A stretch of DNA of 64,000 nucleotides from Pseudomonas entomophila. GTDB taxonomy: Bacteria > Pseudomonadota > Gammaproteobacteria > Pseudomonadales > Pseudomonadaceae. The position numbers were made by a program, and so were the translations under genes. Where the stretch lies: NCBI RefSeq assembly GCF_013523125.1, contig NZ_JAAMQJ010000004.1:1-64000 (forward strand). Reading direction: 5' to 3'. Below the pieces are notes generated by a model. That model was not told the DNA's origin and made no database searches. It was given only the letters and a program-made list of their open reading frames with translations. The number at the start of each line of letters is the position of its first letter. The first letter of the stretch is position 1. Below are positions 52,121 through 63,602 of this stretch, one piece after another.

Positions 52121-53167
52121 ATGAGTCGATTCTGGAGCCCGTTCGTCAAGGACCTGGTGCCCTACGTGCCAGGTGAACAACCCAAGCTGGCCCGGCTGGT
52201 CAAGCTCAACACCAACGAAAACCCCTATGGCCCTTCGCCGAAGGCCCTGGAGGCGATGCGTGCCGAGCTGGGGGAGGGGTTGCGCCTGTACCCCGACCCG
52301 AACAGCGACGTGCTCAAGCACGCCGTGGCCGCGCACTACGGCATCGCGGCCAATCAGGTGTTTCTCGGCAACGGTTCGGACGAGGTGCTGGCGCACATCT
52401 TCCACGGGCTGTTCCAGCATGAAGGGCCCTTGCTGTTCCCGGACATCAGCTACAGCTTCTACCCGGTCTACTGCGGGCTGTACGGCATTCCCTTCGAACC
52501 GGTGGCGCTGGACGAGCAGTTCCGCATCCGCATCGAGGACTACCGCACGGCCAATGCCGGCATCATCTTCCCCAACCCCAACGCACCGACCGGGGTCCTG
52601 CTGCCGCTGGAGGCGATCGAGCAGTTGCTGCAGCACAACCGCGACTCGGTGGTGGTGGTGGACGAGGCCTACATCGATTTCGGCGGCCAGACCGCGATCA
52701 GCCTGATCGATCGCTACGACAACCTGCTGGTGACCCAGACCCTGTCCAAGTCGCGCTCGCTGGCCGGCTTGCGGGTCGGTCTGGCGGTCGGCCACCCGGA
52801 CCTGATCGAGGCGCTGGAGCGGATCAAGAACAGCTTCAACTCCTACCCGCTCGACCGCCTGGCGATCGTCGGAGCGGCGGCGGCCTTCGAGGACCGTGCC
52901 TATTTCGAGCAGACGTGCCGCCAGGTGATCGAGAGCCGCGAAGCCCTGGTGGACGCCCTGGTCGCGCGGGGGTTCGAGGTGCTGCCGTCGGCGGCGAACT
53001 TCATCTTCGCCCGCCATCCGCAGCAGGACGCCGCCGAGCTGGCGACTCGCCTGCGCGCCCAAGGGGTGATCGTGCGTCACTTCAAGCAGGCGCGTATCGC
53101 CCAGTACCTGCGCATCACCATCGGCACGCCCGAGCAGAACCAGGCCTTGCTGAACGCGCTGGACTGA
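52121..53167 (+). CDS. hisC: Histidinol-phosphate aminotransferase
   Basis: A 348-residue PLP-dependent aminotransferase of fold [20 protein letters not shown] is the usual start. The PLP lysine is in [16 protein letters not shown] and the phosphate-binding tail includes [19 protein letters not shown]. The ATG at 52121 follows GGAG, two bases after the hisD stop; an in-frame GTG at 52115 is less likely. Confidence 0.95.
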   Translation: MSRFWSPFVKDLVPYVPGEQPKLARLVKLNTNENPYGPSPKALEAMRAELGEGLRLYPDPNSDVLKHAVAAHYGIAANQVFLGNGSDEVLAHIFHGLFQHEGPLLFPDISYSFYPVYCGLYGIPFEPVALDEQFRIRIEDYRTANAGIIFPNPNAPTGVLLPLEAIEQLLQHNRDSVVVVDEAYIDFGGQTAISLIDRYDNLLVTQTLSKSRSLAGLRVGLAVGHPDLIEALERIKNSFNSYPLDRLAIVGAAAAFEDRAYFEQTCRQVIESREALVDALVARGFEVLPSAANFIFARHPQQDAAELATRLRAQGVIVRHFKQARIAQYLRITIGTPEQNQALLNALD

Positions 53168-53193
53168 TCGCGGGTCGAACCGTGATCCCTGAC

Positions 53194-53218
53194 GCCGGGG
53201 CCGCTATGCGGCCCCGGC
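53194..53218 (+). terminator. Hairpin after hisC
   Basis: GCCGGGGCCGC and GCGGCCCCGGC form a perfect 11-bp stem with a TAT loop, followed only by CGCCTTTC. It is probably the end of the hisGDC transcript; the short T run makes it moderate evidence. Confidence 0.6.
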
Positions 53219-53267
53219 GCCTTTCAGGCCGCCGACCCGGTGTGCCTCGACAGAACCGTGAGCTTCG

Positions 53268-54536
53268 ATGACCATGAAAGACCCGAACCCCGCCACGCCG
53301 CCCCAGCTCGACACCCTGCTGATCGACGCCGAAGACGACCAGCCCCAGGCTGCGCCCGTGCCTGCCGTCAGGCCCTGGCTCTTGCTGCTGGGTCTGGTGC
53401 TGGTGGCGCTGAACCTGCGCCCGGCGCTGTCGAGCCTGGCGCCCATGCTCGGTCAAGTGTCCGACAGCCTGGGGCTCAATGCGTCCCAGGCCGGGCTGCT
53501 GACGACCTTGCCAGTCCTGTGCCTGGGGTTGTTCGCGCCCTTGGCGCCGGTGCTGGCCCGTCGGTTCGGGGCCGAGCGCGTGATACTGGGGATCCTGCTG
53601 GTACTGGCAGGCGGCATTCTGCTGCGCAGCAGCCTCGGGGTCGTGGGCGTGTTTCTCGGCAGTCTCCTGGCGGGCGCCAGCATCGGCATCATCGGCGTCC
53701 TGCTACCGGGCATCGTCAAACGTGATTTTCCGCAGCAGGCCGGCACCCTGACCGGTGTCTACACCATGGCCCTGTGCCTGGGGGCGGCGCTGGCGGCCGG
53801 CGCCACGGTGCCCATCAGCCAGCGCTTTGGCGACAGCTGGGAAATCGGGCTGGGTTGCTGGGCCATTCCGGCCGTGCTGGCGATGCTGGTCTGGGTGCCC
53901 CAGGCCCGCCAGGGGCATGGCGCTCATCGGGCGGTGTACCGGGTACGCGGCCTGTGGCGTGATCGCCTGGCCTGGCAGGTCACGCTATACATGGGTATGC
54001 AGTCGTCGCTGGCGTACATCGTCTTCGGCTGGCTGCCGTCGATCCTCATCGGCCGCGGGTTGACGCCGACCGAGGCCGGGCTGGTGCTGTCCGGCTCGGT
54101 GGTGACGCAACTGGTCAGTTCCCTGGGCCTGCCATGGCTCGCCTCGCGCAGCAAGGACCAGCGCCTGATCATCGTCGCGGCCATGTCGACCACGCTGCTG
54201 GGTTTGTTCGGCTGCCTCTACGCGCCGCTGCAGGGCTTGTGGGGCTGGGCCATCCTGCTGGGATTGGGGCAGGGCGGCACCTTCGCACTGGCCCTGACCC
54301 TGATCGTACTGCGCTCGAAGGACGCGCACGTGGCGGCCAACCTGTCGAGCATGGCGCAGGGGGTCGGCTACACGCTGGCCTCGATGGGGCCTTTTGCGGT
54401 GGGGGTGCTGCATGACCTGACGGGCGGCTGGACGGCGTTGGGCTGGGTGTTCGGCGCCCTGGGGATCGGTGCGGTGCTGTTCGGCCTCAAGGCCGGGCGG
54501 GCGTTGCATGTGCAGGTCGCCAGCGAGCGGGTGTGA
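53268..54536 (+). CDS. MFS permease of the CynX/NimT type
   Basis: A 422-residue, 12-helix major facilitator protein. [20 protein letters not shown] and [19 protein letters not shown] mark the cyanate/2-nitroimidazole (CynX/NimT) subfamily; real substrates vary and are unknown here. Start ATG at 53268 or 53274; both have weak ribosome sites. The stop lies 13 bases before the next gene. Confidence 0.8.
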   Translation: MTMKDPNPATPPQLDTLLIDAEDDQPQAAPVPAVRPWLLLLGLVLVALNLRPALSSLAPMLGQVSDSLGLNASQAGLLTTLPVLCLGLFAPLAPVLARRFGAERVILGILLVLAGGILLRSSLGVVGVFLGSLLAGASIGIIGVLLPGIVKRDFPQQAGTLTGVYTMALCLGAALAAGATVPISQRFGDSWEIGLGCWAIPAVLAMLVWVPQARQGHGAHRAVYRVRGLWRDRLAWQVTLYMGMQSSLAYIVFGWLPSILIGRGLTPTEAGLVLSGSVVTQLVSSLGLPWLASRSKDQRLIIVAAMSTTLLGLFGCLYAPLQGLWGWAILLGLGQGGTFALALTLIVLRSKDAHVAANLSSMAQGVGYTLASMGPFAVGVLHDLTGGWTALGWVFGALGIGAVLFGLKAGRALHVQVASERV

Positions 54537-54549
54537 GGCGGTGGCGTCG

Positions 54550-54903
54550 ATGAAGCCGAAGGTCGATCACGTGCCTACGCAGACGATGGACGCCGGGTGG
54601 ATCGATCAGGCCGCACAGACGACTGCGATCGGCAAGCCGTGGTACGTCTACCTGGTGCGGGCCGCCAATGGCTCGTTGTACTGCGGGATCAGCGACGATC
54701 CGCAACGGCGCTTCCTGGCCCACTGCAAAGGGCAAGGCGCGCGCTACTTCAAGACCAGCCCGGCGCAGGCGCTGGTGTACGTCGAGCGCTGGCCGGACAA
54801 GTCCGAGGCCTTGCGCCAGGAGCGGCTGGTGAAGAAACTGCGCAAGTCGGCCAAGGAGACGTTGGTGCGCACGTATACCGGTGAGATCGAACGAGGCGAC
54901 TGA
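54550..54903 (+). CDS. GIY-YIG domain protein (YhbQ-like)
   Basis: A 117-residue single-domain GIY-YIG nuclease-fold protein. The motif appears as [18 protein letters not shown], then [17 protein letters not shown] (Arg) and a Glu in [12 protein letters not shown]. About 30 extra N-terminal residues precede the domain. A GTG at 54541 could be used. Whether it cuts DNA is unknown. Confidence 0.82.
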   Translation: MKPKVDHVPTQTMDAGWIDQAAQTTAIGKPWYVYLVRAANGSLYCGISDDPQRRFLAHCKGQGARYFKTSPAQALVYVERWPDKSEALRQERLVKKLRKSAKETLVRTYTGEIERGD

Positions 54904-54956
54904 GCGGCTGTTGTGTTGCACGTGAAGGGGCATCCGAGAGACGGCGTTGCGGATTT

Positions 54957-54977
54957 CATGGGCCCACAGGGCCCATG
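54957..54977. other. Palindrome between the GIY-YIG gene and yejK
   Basis: CATGGGCCC and GGGCCCATG flank ACA, in the gap between convergent genes. It may end transcription, but there is no T run. Confidence 0.4.
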
Positions 54978-55056
54978 GAGCCAGTCACACCCATGGGTTC
55001 AGGCCAACGTCCACTGGCAACACACTTGTGTGGCTTCAGGCTGCCCCGCCAGATGC

Positions 55057-56064
55057 CTAGTCCTTGCGCCGCTTCAGCTGGTCGACCAACTGAGTCGGTA
55101 GCCCTTTGATCACCAGCGTCCCGGCCTCTTCGTCGTATTCGATCTTCGAGCCCAGCAGGTGCGACTCGAAACTGATCGACAACCCTTCGGCACGCCCGGT
55201 GAAGCGCTTGAACTGGTTCAGGGTGCGCTTGTCCGCCGGGATTTCCGGCGAGAGCCCGTAGTCCTGGTTGCGGATGTGGTCGAAGAACGCCTTGGGCCGG
55301 TCTTCGTCGATCAGGCTGGACAGCTCTTCCAGCGTCACCGGCTCGCCGCGCTTGGTCTGGCTGGTGGCATAGTCGACCAGCGTCTGGGTCTTCTCTCGCG
55401 CCGTTTCTTCAGGCAGGTCCTCCTGCTCGACGAAGTCGCTGAAGGCCTTGAGCAGGGTACGGGTTTCCCCAGGGCCGTCGACCCCTTCCTGGCAGCCGAT
55501 GAAGTCGCGGAAGTACTCCGAGACCTTCTTGCCGTTGCGGCCCTTGATGAACGAGATGTACTGCTTGGATTGCGGGTTGTTTTGCCACTCGGACAAATTG
55601 ATGCGCGCCGCCAGGTGCAGTTGCCCCAGGTCCAGGTGGCGTGACGGCGTCACGTCGAGCGTGTCGCTGACGGCCACGCCGTCGCTGTGGTGCAGCAGCG
55701 CGATGGCCAGGTAGTCGGTCATGCCCTGCTGGTAGTGGGCGAACAGCACGTGGCCGCCGGTGGAGAGGTTGGACTCTTCCATGAGCGCCTGCAGGTGCTC
55801 GACCGCCTGCTTGCTGAAGGCGGTGAAGTCCTGCTGCCCCTCCAGGTACTGTTTTAGCCAGCCGCTGAAGGGGTAGGCACCGGACTCGCCATGAAACAGC
55901 CCCCACGCCTTGCCTTGCTTGGCGTTGTAGCTGTCGTTCAGGTCGGCCAGCAGGTGTTCGATGGCGTCGGACTCGGTCAGCTCCGAATCGCGTGCATGCA
56001 GCACGGCCGGACTGCCGTCGGGCTTCTTGTCGATCAGGTGGACGATGCAGTGACGAATGGGCAT
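55057..56064 (-). CDS. yejK: Nucleoid-associated protein YejK (NdpA)
   Basis: A 335-residue member of the YejK/NdpA family of nucleoid-associated proteins. It starts [20 protein letters not shown] and contains [20 protein letters not shown]. It is convergent with the GIY-YIG gene and divergent from the HU gene. No DNA-binding motif is identified. Confidence 0.9.
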   Translation of the reverse strand: MPIRHCIVHLIDKKPDGSPAVLHARDSELTESDAIEHLLADLNDSYNAKQGKAWGLFHGESGAYPFSGWLKQYLEGQQDFTAFSKQAVEHLQALMEESNLSTGGHVLFAHYQQGMTDYLAIALLHHSDGVAVSDTLDVTPSRHLDLGQLHLAARINLSEWQNNPQSKQYISFIKGRNGKKVSEYFRDFIGCQEGVDGPGETRTLLKAFSDFVEQEDLPEETAREKTQTLVDYATSQTKRGEPVTLEELSSLIDEDRPKAFFDHIRNQDYGLSPEIPADKRTLNQFKRFTGRAEGLSISFESHLLGSKIEYDEEAGTLVIKGLPTQLVDQLKRRKD

Positions 56065-56443
56065 GGAAATCTCGACTGGGTTGAGCGCGGCAAAGGGCCC
56101 AGTTTACCGCACCCTGCGCCGGTCTCGGCAGGGCGATGGTCGGGCACTGGGGAGTTGCTCGTTTTTTGTACGAATGGCTGGTTTTTTCCCCGCAAACCCC
56201 CGAAAAACCTGCACAAAAGCGCGGCGCCTGCGGATATTTATGCGCTGCTGTGGTAGCTTTGCCCGGTCTTGCGTCCTTCGGGTAGCGCATTGCTGGCAGC
56301 GTGCTCGCATGAGGTCGAACCAAACGCGGGTTTGCGTATCTACATACGCGAACGACGCGGTACGCCGGGGCCTGAGGGGCCTGGCTCGATGACCCATGTA
56401 GAACGTTGCATAACCTCTGAATTGATAGGGAAGGAACACCACC
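56065..56443. other. Divergent upstream region of yejK and the HU gene
   Basis: No ORF with support. The middle of the gap is AT-richer, with runs such as TTTTTTCCCCGC near 56183 and GGATATTTATGC near 56233, suitable for promoters in both directions. I cannot assign confident boxes. The long spacing implies an extended 5' leader for one gene. Confidence 0.35.
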
Positions 56444-56725
56444 ATGGCATTGACCAAAGACCAACTGATTGCCGACATCGCCGAAGCGATCGATGCGCCG
56501 AAGAACACCGCGCGCAACGCTCTGGAGCAACTGGGCCAGATCGTCGCTGATCAGCTGGAAAACGGCGCCGAGATCACCCTGCCTGGCATCGGCAAGCTGA
56601 AAGTTTCCGAGCGTCCTGCCCGTACCGGCCGCAACCCTTCGACTGGCGCTGCCATCGAAATCGCTGCCAAGAAAGTCGTCAAGTTCGTGCCGGCCAAAGG
56701 CCTGACCGACGCCGTCAACAAGTAA
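56444..56725 (+). CDS. hupN: HU-family DNA-binding protein (HupN-like)
   Basis: A 93-residue histone-like protein. MALTKDQLIADIAEAIDAPK is the HU dimer core, and GKLKVSERPARTGRNPSTG is the DNA-binding arm with its proline turn. Pseudomonas carries several HU genes; the neighbourhood (yejK, valS) points to HupN from memory. AAGGAA precedes the ATG; a strong terminator follows. Confidence 0.93.
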   Translation: MALTKDQLIADIAEAIDAPKNTARNALEQLGQIVADQLENGAEITLPGIGKLKVSERPARTGRNPSTGAAIEIAAKKVVKFVPAKGLTDAVNK

Positions 56726-56742
56726 TTGTCGAGGCGTGACTG

Positions 56743-56777
56743 AAAGCCGCGTCGGGTGAACCCCGGCGCGGCTTTTT
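56743..56777 (+). terminator. Rho-independent terminator after the HU gene
   Basis: AAAGCCGCG (56743-56751) pairs with CGCGGCTTT (56767-56775), with inner CGGG/CCCCG pairing, and runs into TTTTT. The A run on the other side allows it to work for the convergent rlmF as well, whose stop is at its edge. Confidence 0.8.
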
Positions 56778-57733
56778 CATGCCTGGGATTTGCCGGTGCG
56801 GCCCGCCTGCCAGGCGCGGCGTCCAGCCTCGTCCTGGAAGCTCCAGGCCACCACGCGACTCTGCTTCTGCCCCTGCCCCATCTCGATGACCCGCCGTGCC
56901 GCCACGCCGGCCTTGTTCAGCGCTGCCTCGAGGCCGGGCAGGTTGCTGGCCTTGGACACCAGGCTGGAGAACCACAGCACCTGCTGGCCCACCGACACGC
57001 TTTCGCCGATCAGCTGGGTGACGAAACGTATCTCGCCTCCCTCGCACCACAGCTCGTTGTTCTGCCCGCCGAAATTCAGGACCGGCAGGACGCGCTTGGG
57101 GTCCTGTTTGCCGAGGTTCTTCCACTTGCGCTGGCTGCCACGCGTCGCTTCTTCCCGTGACGCATGGAAGGGCGGATTGCACAGGGTCAGGTCCAGGCGC
57201 TCCTCGGGCTTGAGCAGCCCCTGCAGGATGTGGCGGCGTTCGGTCTGCTGGCGCAGCTCGATGAACCTGCCCAGCCCGTTGGCCTGGACGATGGTTCCGG
57301 CGGCAGCCAGCGCGACCGGGTCGATGTCCGAACCGATGAAGCGCCAGCGGTAGTCGGCGTTGCCGAGCAGGGGGTAGATGCAGTTGGCGCCGACCCCGAC
57401 GTCCAGGACGCGAACCTGCGCGCCACGCGGGATGTCACCGCCGTTGTCCTCGGCGAGCAGGTCGGCCAGCACATGCACGTAGTCGGCGCGACCGGGAATC
57501 GGCGGGCAAAGGTAGTCGGCCGGAATGTCCCAGTGCTCGATGCCGTACTGGGCCTTGAGCAGCGCACGGTTGAAGACCCGCACCGCCTCGGGGTTGGCGA
57601 AGTCGATGCTCGGGTTGCCGTACGGGTTGACCAGGGTGAAGCGGGACAGGTCCGGGTGCGCGGCGATGAGGCGGGGGAAGTCGTATCGGCCGGTGTGGCG
57701 GTTGCGCGGGTGAAGGGTCGGTTTCTGAGTCAA
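56777..57733 (-). CDS. rlmF: 23S rRNA m6A1618 methyltransferase RlmF, TTG start
   Basis: A 318-residue SAM-dependent methyltransferase for A1618 of 23S rRNA. It has [18 protein letters not shown] as the SAM-binding loop and the amino-methylase motif [11 protein letters not shown]. The start is TTG at 57733, with AGGA seven bases upstream; no ATG is nearby in frame. It is followed at its 3' end by the shared terminator with the HU gene. Confidence 0.92.
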   Translation of the reverse strand: MTQKPTLHPRNRHTGRYDFPRLIAAHPDLSRFTLVNPYGNPSIDFANPEAVRVFNRALLKAQYGIEHWDIPADYLCPPIPGRADYVHVLADLLAEDNGGDIPRGAQVRVLDVGVGANCIYPLLGNADYRWRFIGSDIDPVALAAAGTIVQANGLGRFIELRQQTERRHILQGLLKPEERLDLTLCNPPFHASREEATRGSQRKWKNLGKQDPKRVLPVLNFGGQNNELWCEGGEIRFVTQLIGESVSVGQQVLWFSSLVSKASNLPGLEAALNKAGVAARRVIEMGQGQKQSRVVAWSFQDEAGRRAWQAGRTGKSQA

Positions 57734-57834
57734 GGGAGGATCCTGAGGAAGCGTGGCCTGCCGGAGGCGGAGCGGAGACGACGAAGGGGCTGCCAGGCAG
57801 CCCCTCCAGTCAGACCAGGTCGCGTGTCGTCACC

Positions 57835-60681
57835 TTACAAGGCCGCGATCCGGGCGTGCTGTTCGGTGAAGTTCGCCAGCGCCTGCTCGGCTTCTGCCAG
57901 CTTGGCGCGCTCCTTGTCGATCACCGCCGGTGGCGCCTTGTCGACGAAGGCCGCGTTGGACAGCTTGCCGCCGACGCGCTGCACTTCGCCTTGCAGGCGC
58001 TGGATTTCCTTGTTCAGGCGCGCCAGTTCGGCGTCCTTGTCGATCAGCCCGGCCATCGGTACCAGCACCTGCAGGTCGCCGACCAGGGCCGTGGCCGACA
58101 GCGGCGCCTCGTCCTGTTCGCCCAGCACCGTGAAGGATTCGACCTTGGCCAGCTTCTTGAGCAGGGCTTCGTTCTCTTGCAGGCGACGCTGGTCGTCGGC
58201 ACTGGCGTTCTTGAGGAACAGCGGCAGCGGCTTGCCGGGGCCGATGTTCATCTCGGCGCGGATGTTGCGCAGGCCGACCATCAGTTCCTTGAGCCACTCG
58301 ATGTCGCCTTCGGCGGCGCTGTCGATGCGGCGCTCGTTGGCCACCGGCCACGGTTGCAGCATCAGGGTCTTGCCCTGCACGCCGGCCAGCGGCGCGATAC
58401 GCTGCCAGATCTCTTCGGTGATGAACGGCATGAACGGGTGCGCCAGGCGCAATGCCACTTCCAGGACTCGCACCAGGGTGCGACGCGTGCCTCGGGCACG
58501 TTCGACCGGGGCGTGCTCGTCCCACAGCACAGGCTTGGACAGCTCCAGATACCAGTCGCAGTATTGGTTCCAGATGAACTCGTAGAGCGCCTGACTGGCC
58601 AGGTCGAAGCGGAACTGCTCGAGCTGGCGCGTGACTTCGGCTTCGGTGCGCTGCAGCTGCGAGATGATCCAGCGATCGGCCAGCGACAGCTCGACCGGCT
58701 CGCCGTTCTGGCCGCAGTCCTCGCCCTTGTCCAGCACGTAGCGAGCGGCGTTCCAGATCTTGTTGCAGAAGTTGCGGTAGCCTTCGACGCGGCCCATGTC
58801 GAACTTGATGTCACGACCGGTCGAGGCCAGCGAGCAGAAGGTGAAGCGCAGGGCGTCGGTGCCGTAGCTGGCGATGCCCTCGGGGAACTCGGCCTTGGTC
58901 TGCTTGGCGATCTTGTCGGCCAGCTTGGGCTGCATCAGGCCGCTGGTGCGCTTCTCGAGCAGCGCGTCGAGGGTGATGCCGTCGACGATGTCCAGCGGGT
59001 CCAGGACGTTGCCCTTGGACTTGGACATCTTCTGGCCCTGACCGTCGCGCACCAGGCCGTGGACGTACACGGTCTTGAACGGTACCTGCGGGGTGCCGTC
59101 CTCGTTCTTCACCAGGTGCAGGGTCAGCATGATCATGCGCGCGACCCAGAAGAAGATGATGTCGAAGCCGGTCACCAGCACGTCGGTGGAGTGGAATTTC
59201 TTCAGGAACTCGGTCTGCTCGGGCCAGCCGAGCGTGGAGAAGGTCCACAGCCCGGAGCTGAACCAGGTGTCGAGCACGTCGTCGTCCTGACGCAGCGCGA
59301 CATCATCGCCCAGGCCGTGACGCGTGCGGACGTCCTGCTCGCTGCGGCCGACATAGACCTGGCCGGCCTCGTCGTACCAGGCCGGGATGCGATGACCCCA
59401 CCACAGCTGGCGGCTGATGCACCAGTCCTGGATGTCGCGCATCCAGGAGAAGTACATGTTCTCGTACTGCTTGGGCACGAACTGGATCTGCCCGTTCTCG
59501 ACGGCGGCGATGGCCGGCTCGGCCAGGGGCTTGGTCGACACGTACCACTGGTCGGTCAGCCACGGCTCGATGACGGTGCCGGAACGGTCGCCCTTGGGCA
59601 CCTTCAGGGCATGGTCGTCGATGCTGACCAACAGGCCGGCGGCGTCGAGGTCGGCGACGATCTGCTTGCGCGCGGCGAAGCGGTCCAGACCGGCGTACTG
59701 GGCCGGCAGGGTGGTGTCGAAGGCCTCGTTGAGCGAGCCGTCGAGGTTGAACGCCTGGGCATTGGCCAGCACCCTGGCGTTCTTGTCGAAGATGTTCAGC
59801 AGCGGCAGGGCGTGGCGCTTGCCGACTTCGTAGTCGTTGAAGTCGTGGGCCGGGGTGATCTTGACGCAGCCGGTCCCGAACTCAGGGTCGCAGTAGTCGT
59901 CGGCGATGATCGGAATGCGGCGACCGACCAGCGGCAGTTCGACGAACTGGCCGATCAGGGCCTTGTAGCGCTCGTCGTTGGGGTTGACCGCGACGGCGGC
60001 ATCGCCCAGCAGGGTTTCCGGACGCGTGGTGGCGACCACCAGGTGATCCTGGCCCTCGGCCGTGGTGGCGCCGTCGGCCAACGGGTAGCGCAGGTTCCAC
60101 AGGTGGCCCTTCTCGTCGTGGTTTTCCACTTCGAGGTCGGAGATGGCGGTGTGCAGCTTGGTGTCCCAGTTGACCAGACGCTTGCCGCGGTAGATCAGGC
60201 CGTCCTCGTGCAGGCGCACGAAGGCTTCCTTGACCGCTTCGGACAGGCCGTCGTCCATGGTGAAGCGCTCACGGCTCCAGTCCACCGAGGAGCCCAGGCG
60301 GCGGATCTGCCGGCTGATGTTGCCACCGGATTCGGCTTTCCACTCCCAGATCTTGTCCAGGAACTGCTCGCGCCCCAGGTCATGACGGTTCTGGCCCTTG
60401 GCCTCGAGCTGGCGCTCGACCAGCATCTGGGTCGCGATCCCGGCGTGGTCGGTGCCCGGCTGCCACAGCGTGTCGCGGCCCTGCATGCGGCGGAAACGGA
60501 TCAGGGCGTCCATGATCGCGTTGTTGAAGCCGTGACCCATGTGCAGGCTGCCGGTGACGTTCGGCGGCGGGATCATGATGGTGTACGGCTCACCTGCACC
60601 TTGTGGGGCGAAGTAGTTTTCCGACTCCCAGGTGTTGTACCAGGAAGTTTCGATGGCGTGCGGCTGGTAGGTCTTATCCAT
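57835..60681 (-). CDS. valS: Valyl-tRNA synthetase
   Basis: A 948-residue class I synthetase. The HIGH-type motif [12 protein letters not shown] is at about 39-50, KMSKS in [15 protein letters not shown], an editing domain lies between, and a C-terminal coiled coil ([20 protein letters not shown]). The ATG at 60681 gives [12 protein letters not shown]; the frame continues upstream into repeats and is not used. Confidence 0.97.
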   Translation of the reverse strand: MDKTYQPHAIETSWYNTWESENYFAPQGAGEPYTIMIPPPNVTGSLHMGHGFNNAIMDALIRFRRMQGRDTLWQPGTDHAGIATQMLVERQLEAKGQNRHDLGREQFLDKIWEWKAESGGNISRQIRRLGSSVDWSRERFTMDDGLSEAVKEAFVRLHEDGLIYRGKRLVNWDTKLHTAISDLEVENHDEKGHLWNLRYPLADGATTAEGQDHLVVATTRPETLLGDAAVAVNPNDERYKALIGQFVELPLVGRRIPIIADDYCDPEFGTGCVKITPAHDFNDYEVGKRHALPLLNIFDKNARVLANAQAFNLDGSLNEAFDTTLPAQYAGLDRFAARKQIVADLDAAGLLVSIDDHALKVPKGDRSGTVIEPWLTDQWYVSTKPLAEPAIAAVENGQIQFVPKQYENMYFSWMRDIQDWCISRQLWWGHRIPAWYDEAGQVYVGRSEQDVRTRHGLGDDVALRQDDDVLDTWFSSGLWTFSTLGWPEQTEFLKKFHSTDVLVTGFDIIFFWVARMIMLTLHLVKNEDGTPQVPFKTVYVHGLVRDGQGQKMSKSKGNVLDPLDIVDGITLDALLEKRTSGLMQPKLADKIAKQTKAEFPEGIASYGTDALRFTFCSLASTGRDIKFDMGRVEGYRNFCNKIWNAARYVLDKGEDCGQNGEPVELSLADRWIISQLQRTEAEVTRQLEQFRFDLASQALYEFIWNQYCDWYLELSKPVLWDEHAPVERARGTRRTLVRVLEVALRLAHPFMPFITEEIWQRIAPLAGVQGKTLMLQPWPVANERRIDSAAEGDIEWLKELMVGLRNIRAEMNIGPGKPLPLFLKNASADDQRRLQENEALLKKLAKVESFTVLGEQDEAPLSATALVGDLQVLVPMAGLIDKDAELARLNKEIQRLQGEVQRVGGKLSNAAFVDKAPPAVIDKERAKLAEAEQALANFTEQHARIAAL

Positions 60682-60773
60682 GCGCGGCGGGACCCTATGG
60701 CATTTGTCCGGGAAAAGCCGGGCAGTATAGCGGAGGGGGGTGGGGCAGGCCACAGGCGGTGGGGGCGAGCTGC

Positions 60774-60850
60774 AAGCGACAAGCTACAAGCTACAAGCGA
60801 CAAGCTACAAGCGACAAGCGACAAGCGACAAGCGACAAGCTACAAGCTGA
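60774..60850. repeat. 7-bp tandem repeat array upstream of valS
   Basis: Eleven consecutive heptamers of the form AAGCGAC or AAGCTAC (last one AAGCTGA). On the minus strand they read GCTTGTC/GCTTGTA, the same kind of unit as the second array further right. They start about 90 bases upstream of the valS start. Confidence 0.9.
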
Positions 60851-60904
60851 CGGTAGTGCGGTATGTCAGGTGTTGACCGGACGTGAAGGCGGTGCTGATG
60901 CTCT

Positions 60905-60974
60905 GGCTTGCGGCTTGCGGCTTGCGGCTTGCGGCTTGCGGCTTGCGGCTTGCGGCTTGCGGCTCACGGCTCAC
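60905..60974. repeat. 7-bp tandem repeat array overlapping a stop codon
   Basis: Eight perfect GGCTTGC heptamers followed by two GGCTCAC units. The last unit includes the stop codon (plus 60971-60973) of the leftward small gene. Its orientation is opposite to the first array, so the pair could form stems. Confidence 0.9.
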
Positions 60975-61342
60975 TCCGACCGTTTGAGCAGGCGCTCCAG
61001 GCGCGCATCGAGACGGCGCTTGATTTCGGTTTCGATGTGCGGGGTGAAGTCGTTGATCACGTCCTGCATGATCTGCCGGGCCGCGGCACGCAGGTCGGCG
61101 TCCAGGTGCAGCAGGATGTCCTGACGACGGGCCTGGGCCGTGTCGGCGGCAGGCGGGGCGCTGACCGGGACGAGGTCGGTGACGGCGGATTCATCGACCA
61201 CGGCAAGGGGCGCAGGCACGGCGTGCTCGACGGTCTCGGTCAGCAGCGGCGGCTGGAGGTCATGGTCGCCGAGCAACTGGCGAATCGATTCCAGGTCGTC
61301 CAGCAGGTGCGTGGAGCGGGGCAGGTGCGCAGGCTTGTCCAT
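60971..61342 (-). CDS. Unknown 123-residue protein coupled to holC
   Basis: Not recognised. The N-terminal half is Pro/Ala/Val-rich and probably flexible; the C-terminal third is a charged amphipathic helix region (ARQIMQDVINDFTPHIETEI, then KRRLDARLERLLKRSE). It starts five bases after the holC stop, in the same direction, between holC and valS, where pseudomonads usually have a small hypothetical gene. A role with DNA polymerase or ValS is only suggested by place. Its stop lies inside a heptamer repeat. Confidence 0.75.
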   Translation of the reverse strand: MDKPAHLPRSTHLLDDLESIRQLLGDHDLQPPLLTETVEHAVPAPLAVVDESAVTDLVPVSAPPAADTAQARRQDILLHLDADLRAAARQIMQDVINDFTPHIETEIKRRLDARLERLLKRSE

Positions 61343-61347
61343 CGGCG

Positions 61348-61776
61348 TCAGAGTCGTTGTAGGCGGTGGTTGTGCAGAGCATAGCCCTGTTCACGGTAGA
61401 AACGGAACCGTTCTCGCGCCGCCTGGCGACTGCCCGGCTCTTCGACGACGATCTCGGCGATGCGCTCGAACTGGCCGACGAAGGCCGGGACCTCGGCGCC
61501 CAGGTTGATCAGCAGACCACCGCGCGGCCCGACCTCGGCACCGAGGCCCAGCACCACCGGACCGTCGGCGTTCTCCTCGGCCTGGTCGTGGGGCACGAAC
61601 GCCTCGCCCTTGAACTGCCAGAGCTGCTCATCCAGGGCATCACGCTGCTCGGCGTCCTGGCAGTGCAGGTACACCGGGTGGCCGAGCCGCCAGGCTTTCT
61701 CGCAGAGCTTGCAGGCGAACGCCAGCCGCGCCGACAAGGCGGAGGTGGGCAGCACGTAGAAATCGACTTGGCTCAT
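61348..61776 (-). CDS. holC: DNA polymerase III chi subunit
   Basis: A 142-residue chi subunit that ties the clamp loader to SSB. It starts SQVDFYVLPTSALSARLAFA and has CQDAEQRDALDEQLWQF. The ATG at 61776 has a weak ribosome site; the ATG at 61797 adds unrelated residues. It lies between pepA and the unknown gene. Confidence 0.9.
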   Translation of the reverse strand: MSQVDFYVLPTSALSARLAFACKLCEKAWRLGHPVYLHCQDAEQRDALDEQLWQFKGEAFVPHDQAEENADGPVVLGLGAEVGPRGGLLINLGAEVPAFVGQFERIAEIVVEEPGSRQAARERFRFYREQGYALHNHRLQRL

Positions 61777-61822
61777 GGGAACAGGGCAGGCCGACACCGG
61801 GTGAGGGTGTCGGCGTTCGGCC

Positions 61823-63481
<1,659 letters not shown>

Positions 63482-63602
63482 TCAATCACAGGATAATGCG
63501 CGCACTTCACGAGGCGGCCCGCCGCTGGCGAACCGGCCTTGGTAGCCGCTGTCTGTACCCATTGTCCGGCTGTTCGTCCCTGACAACCCAGGAGTGTCTG
63601 GT

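Noticed and set aside
57856..60876. A 1006-codon open frame opposite valS
   Set aside because: An antisense artefact of high GC in valS, with no recognisable domain and a tail running into heptamer repeats.
60774..60974. CRISPR array
   Set aside because: The repeats are only 7 bases with no spacers between them, and no cas genes are present.
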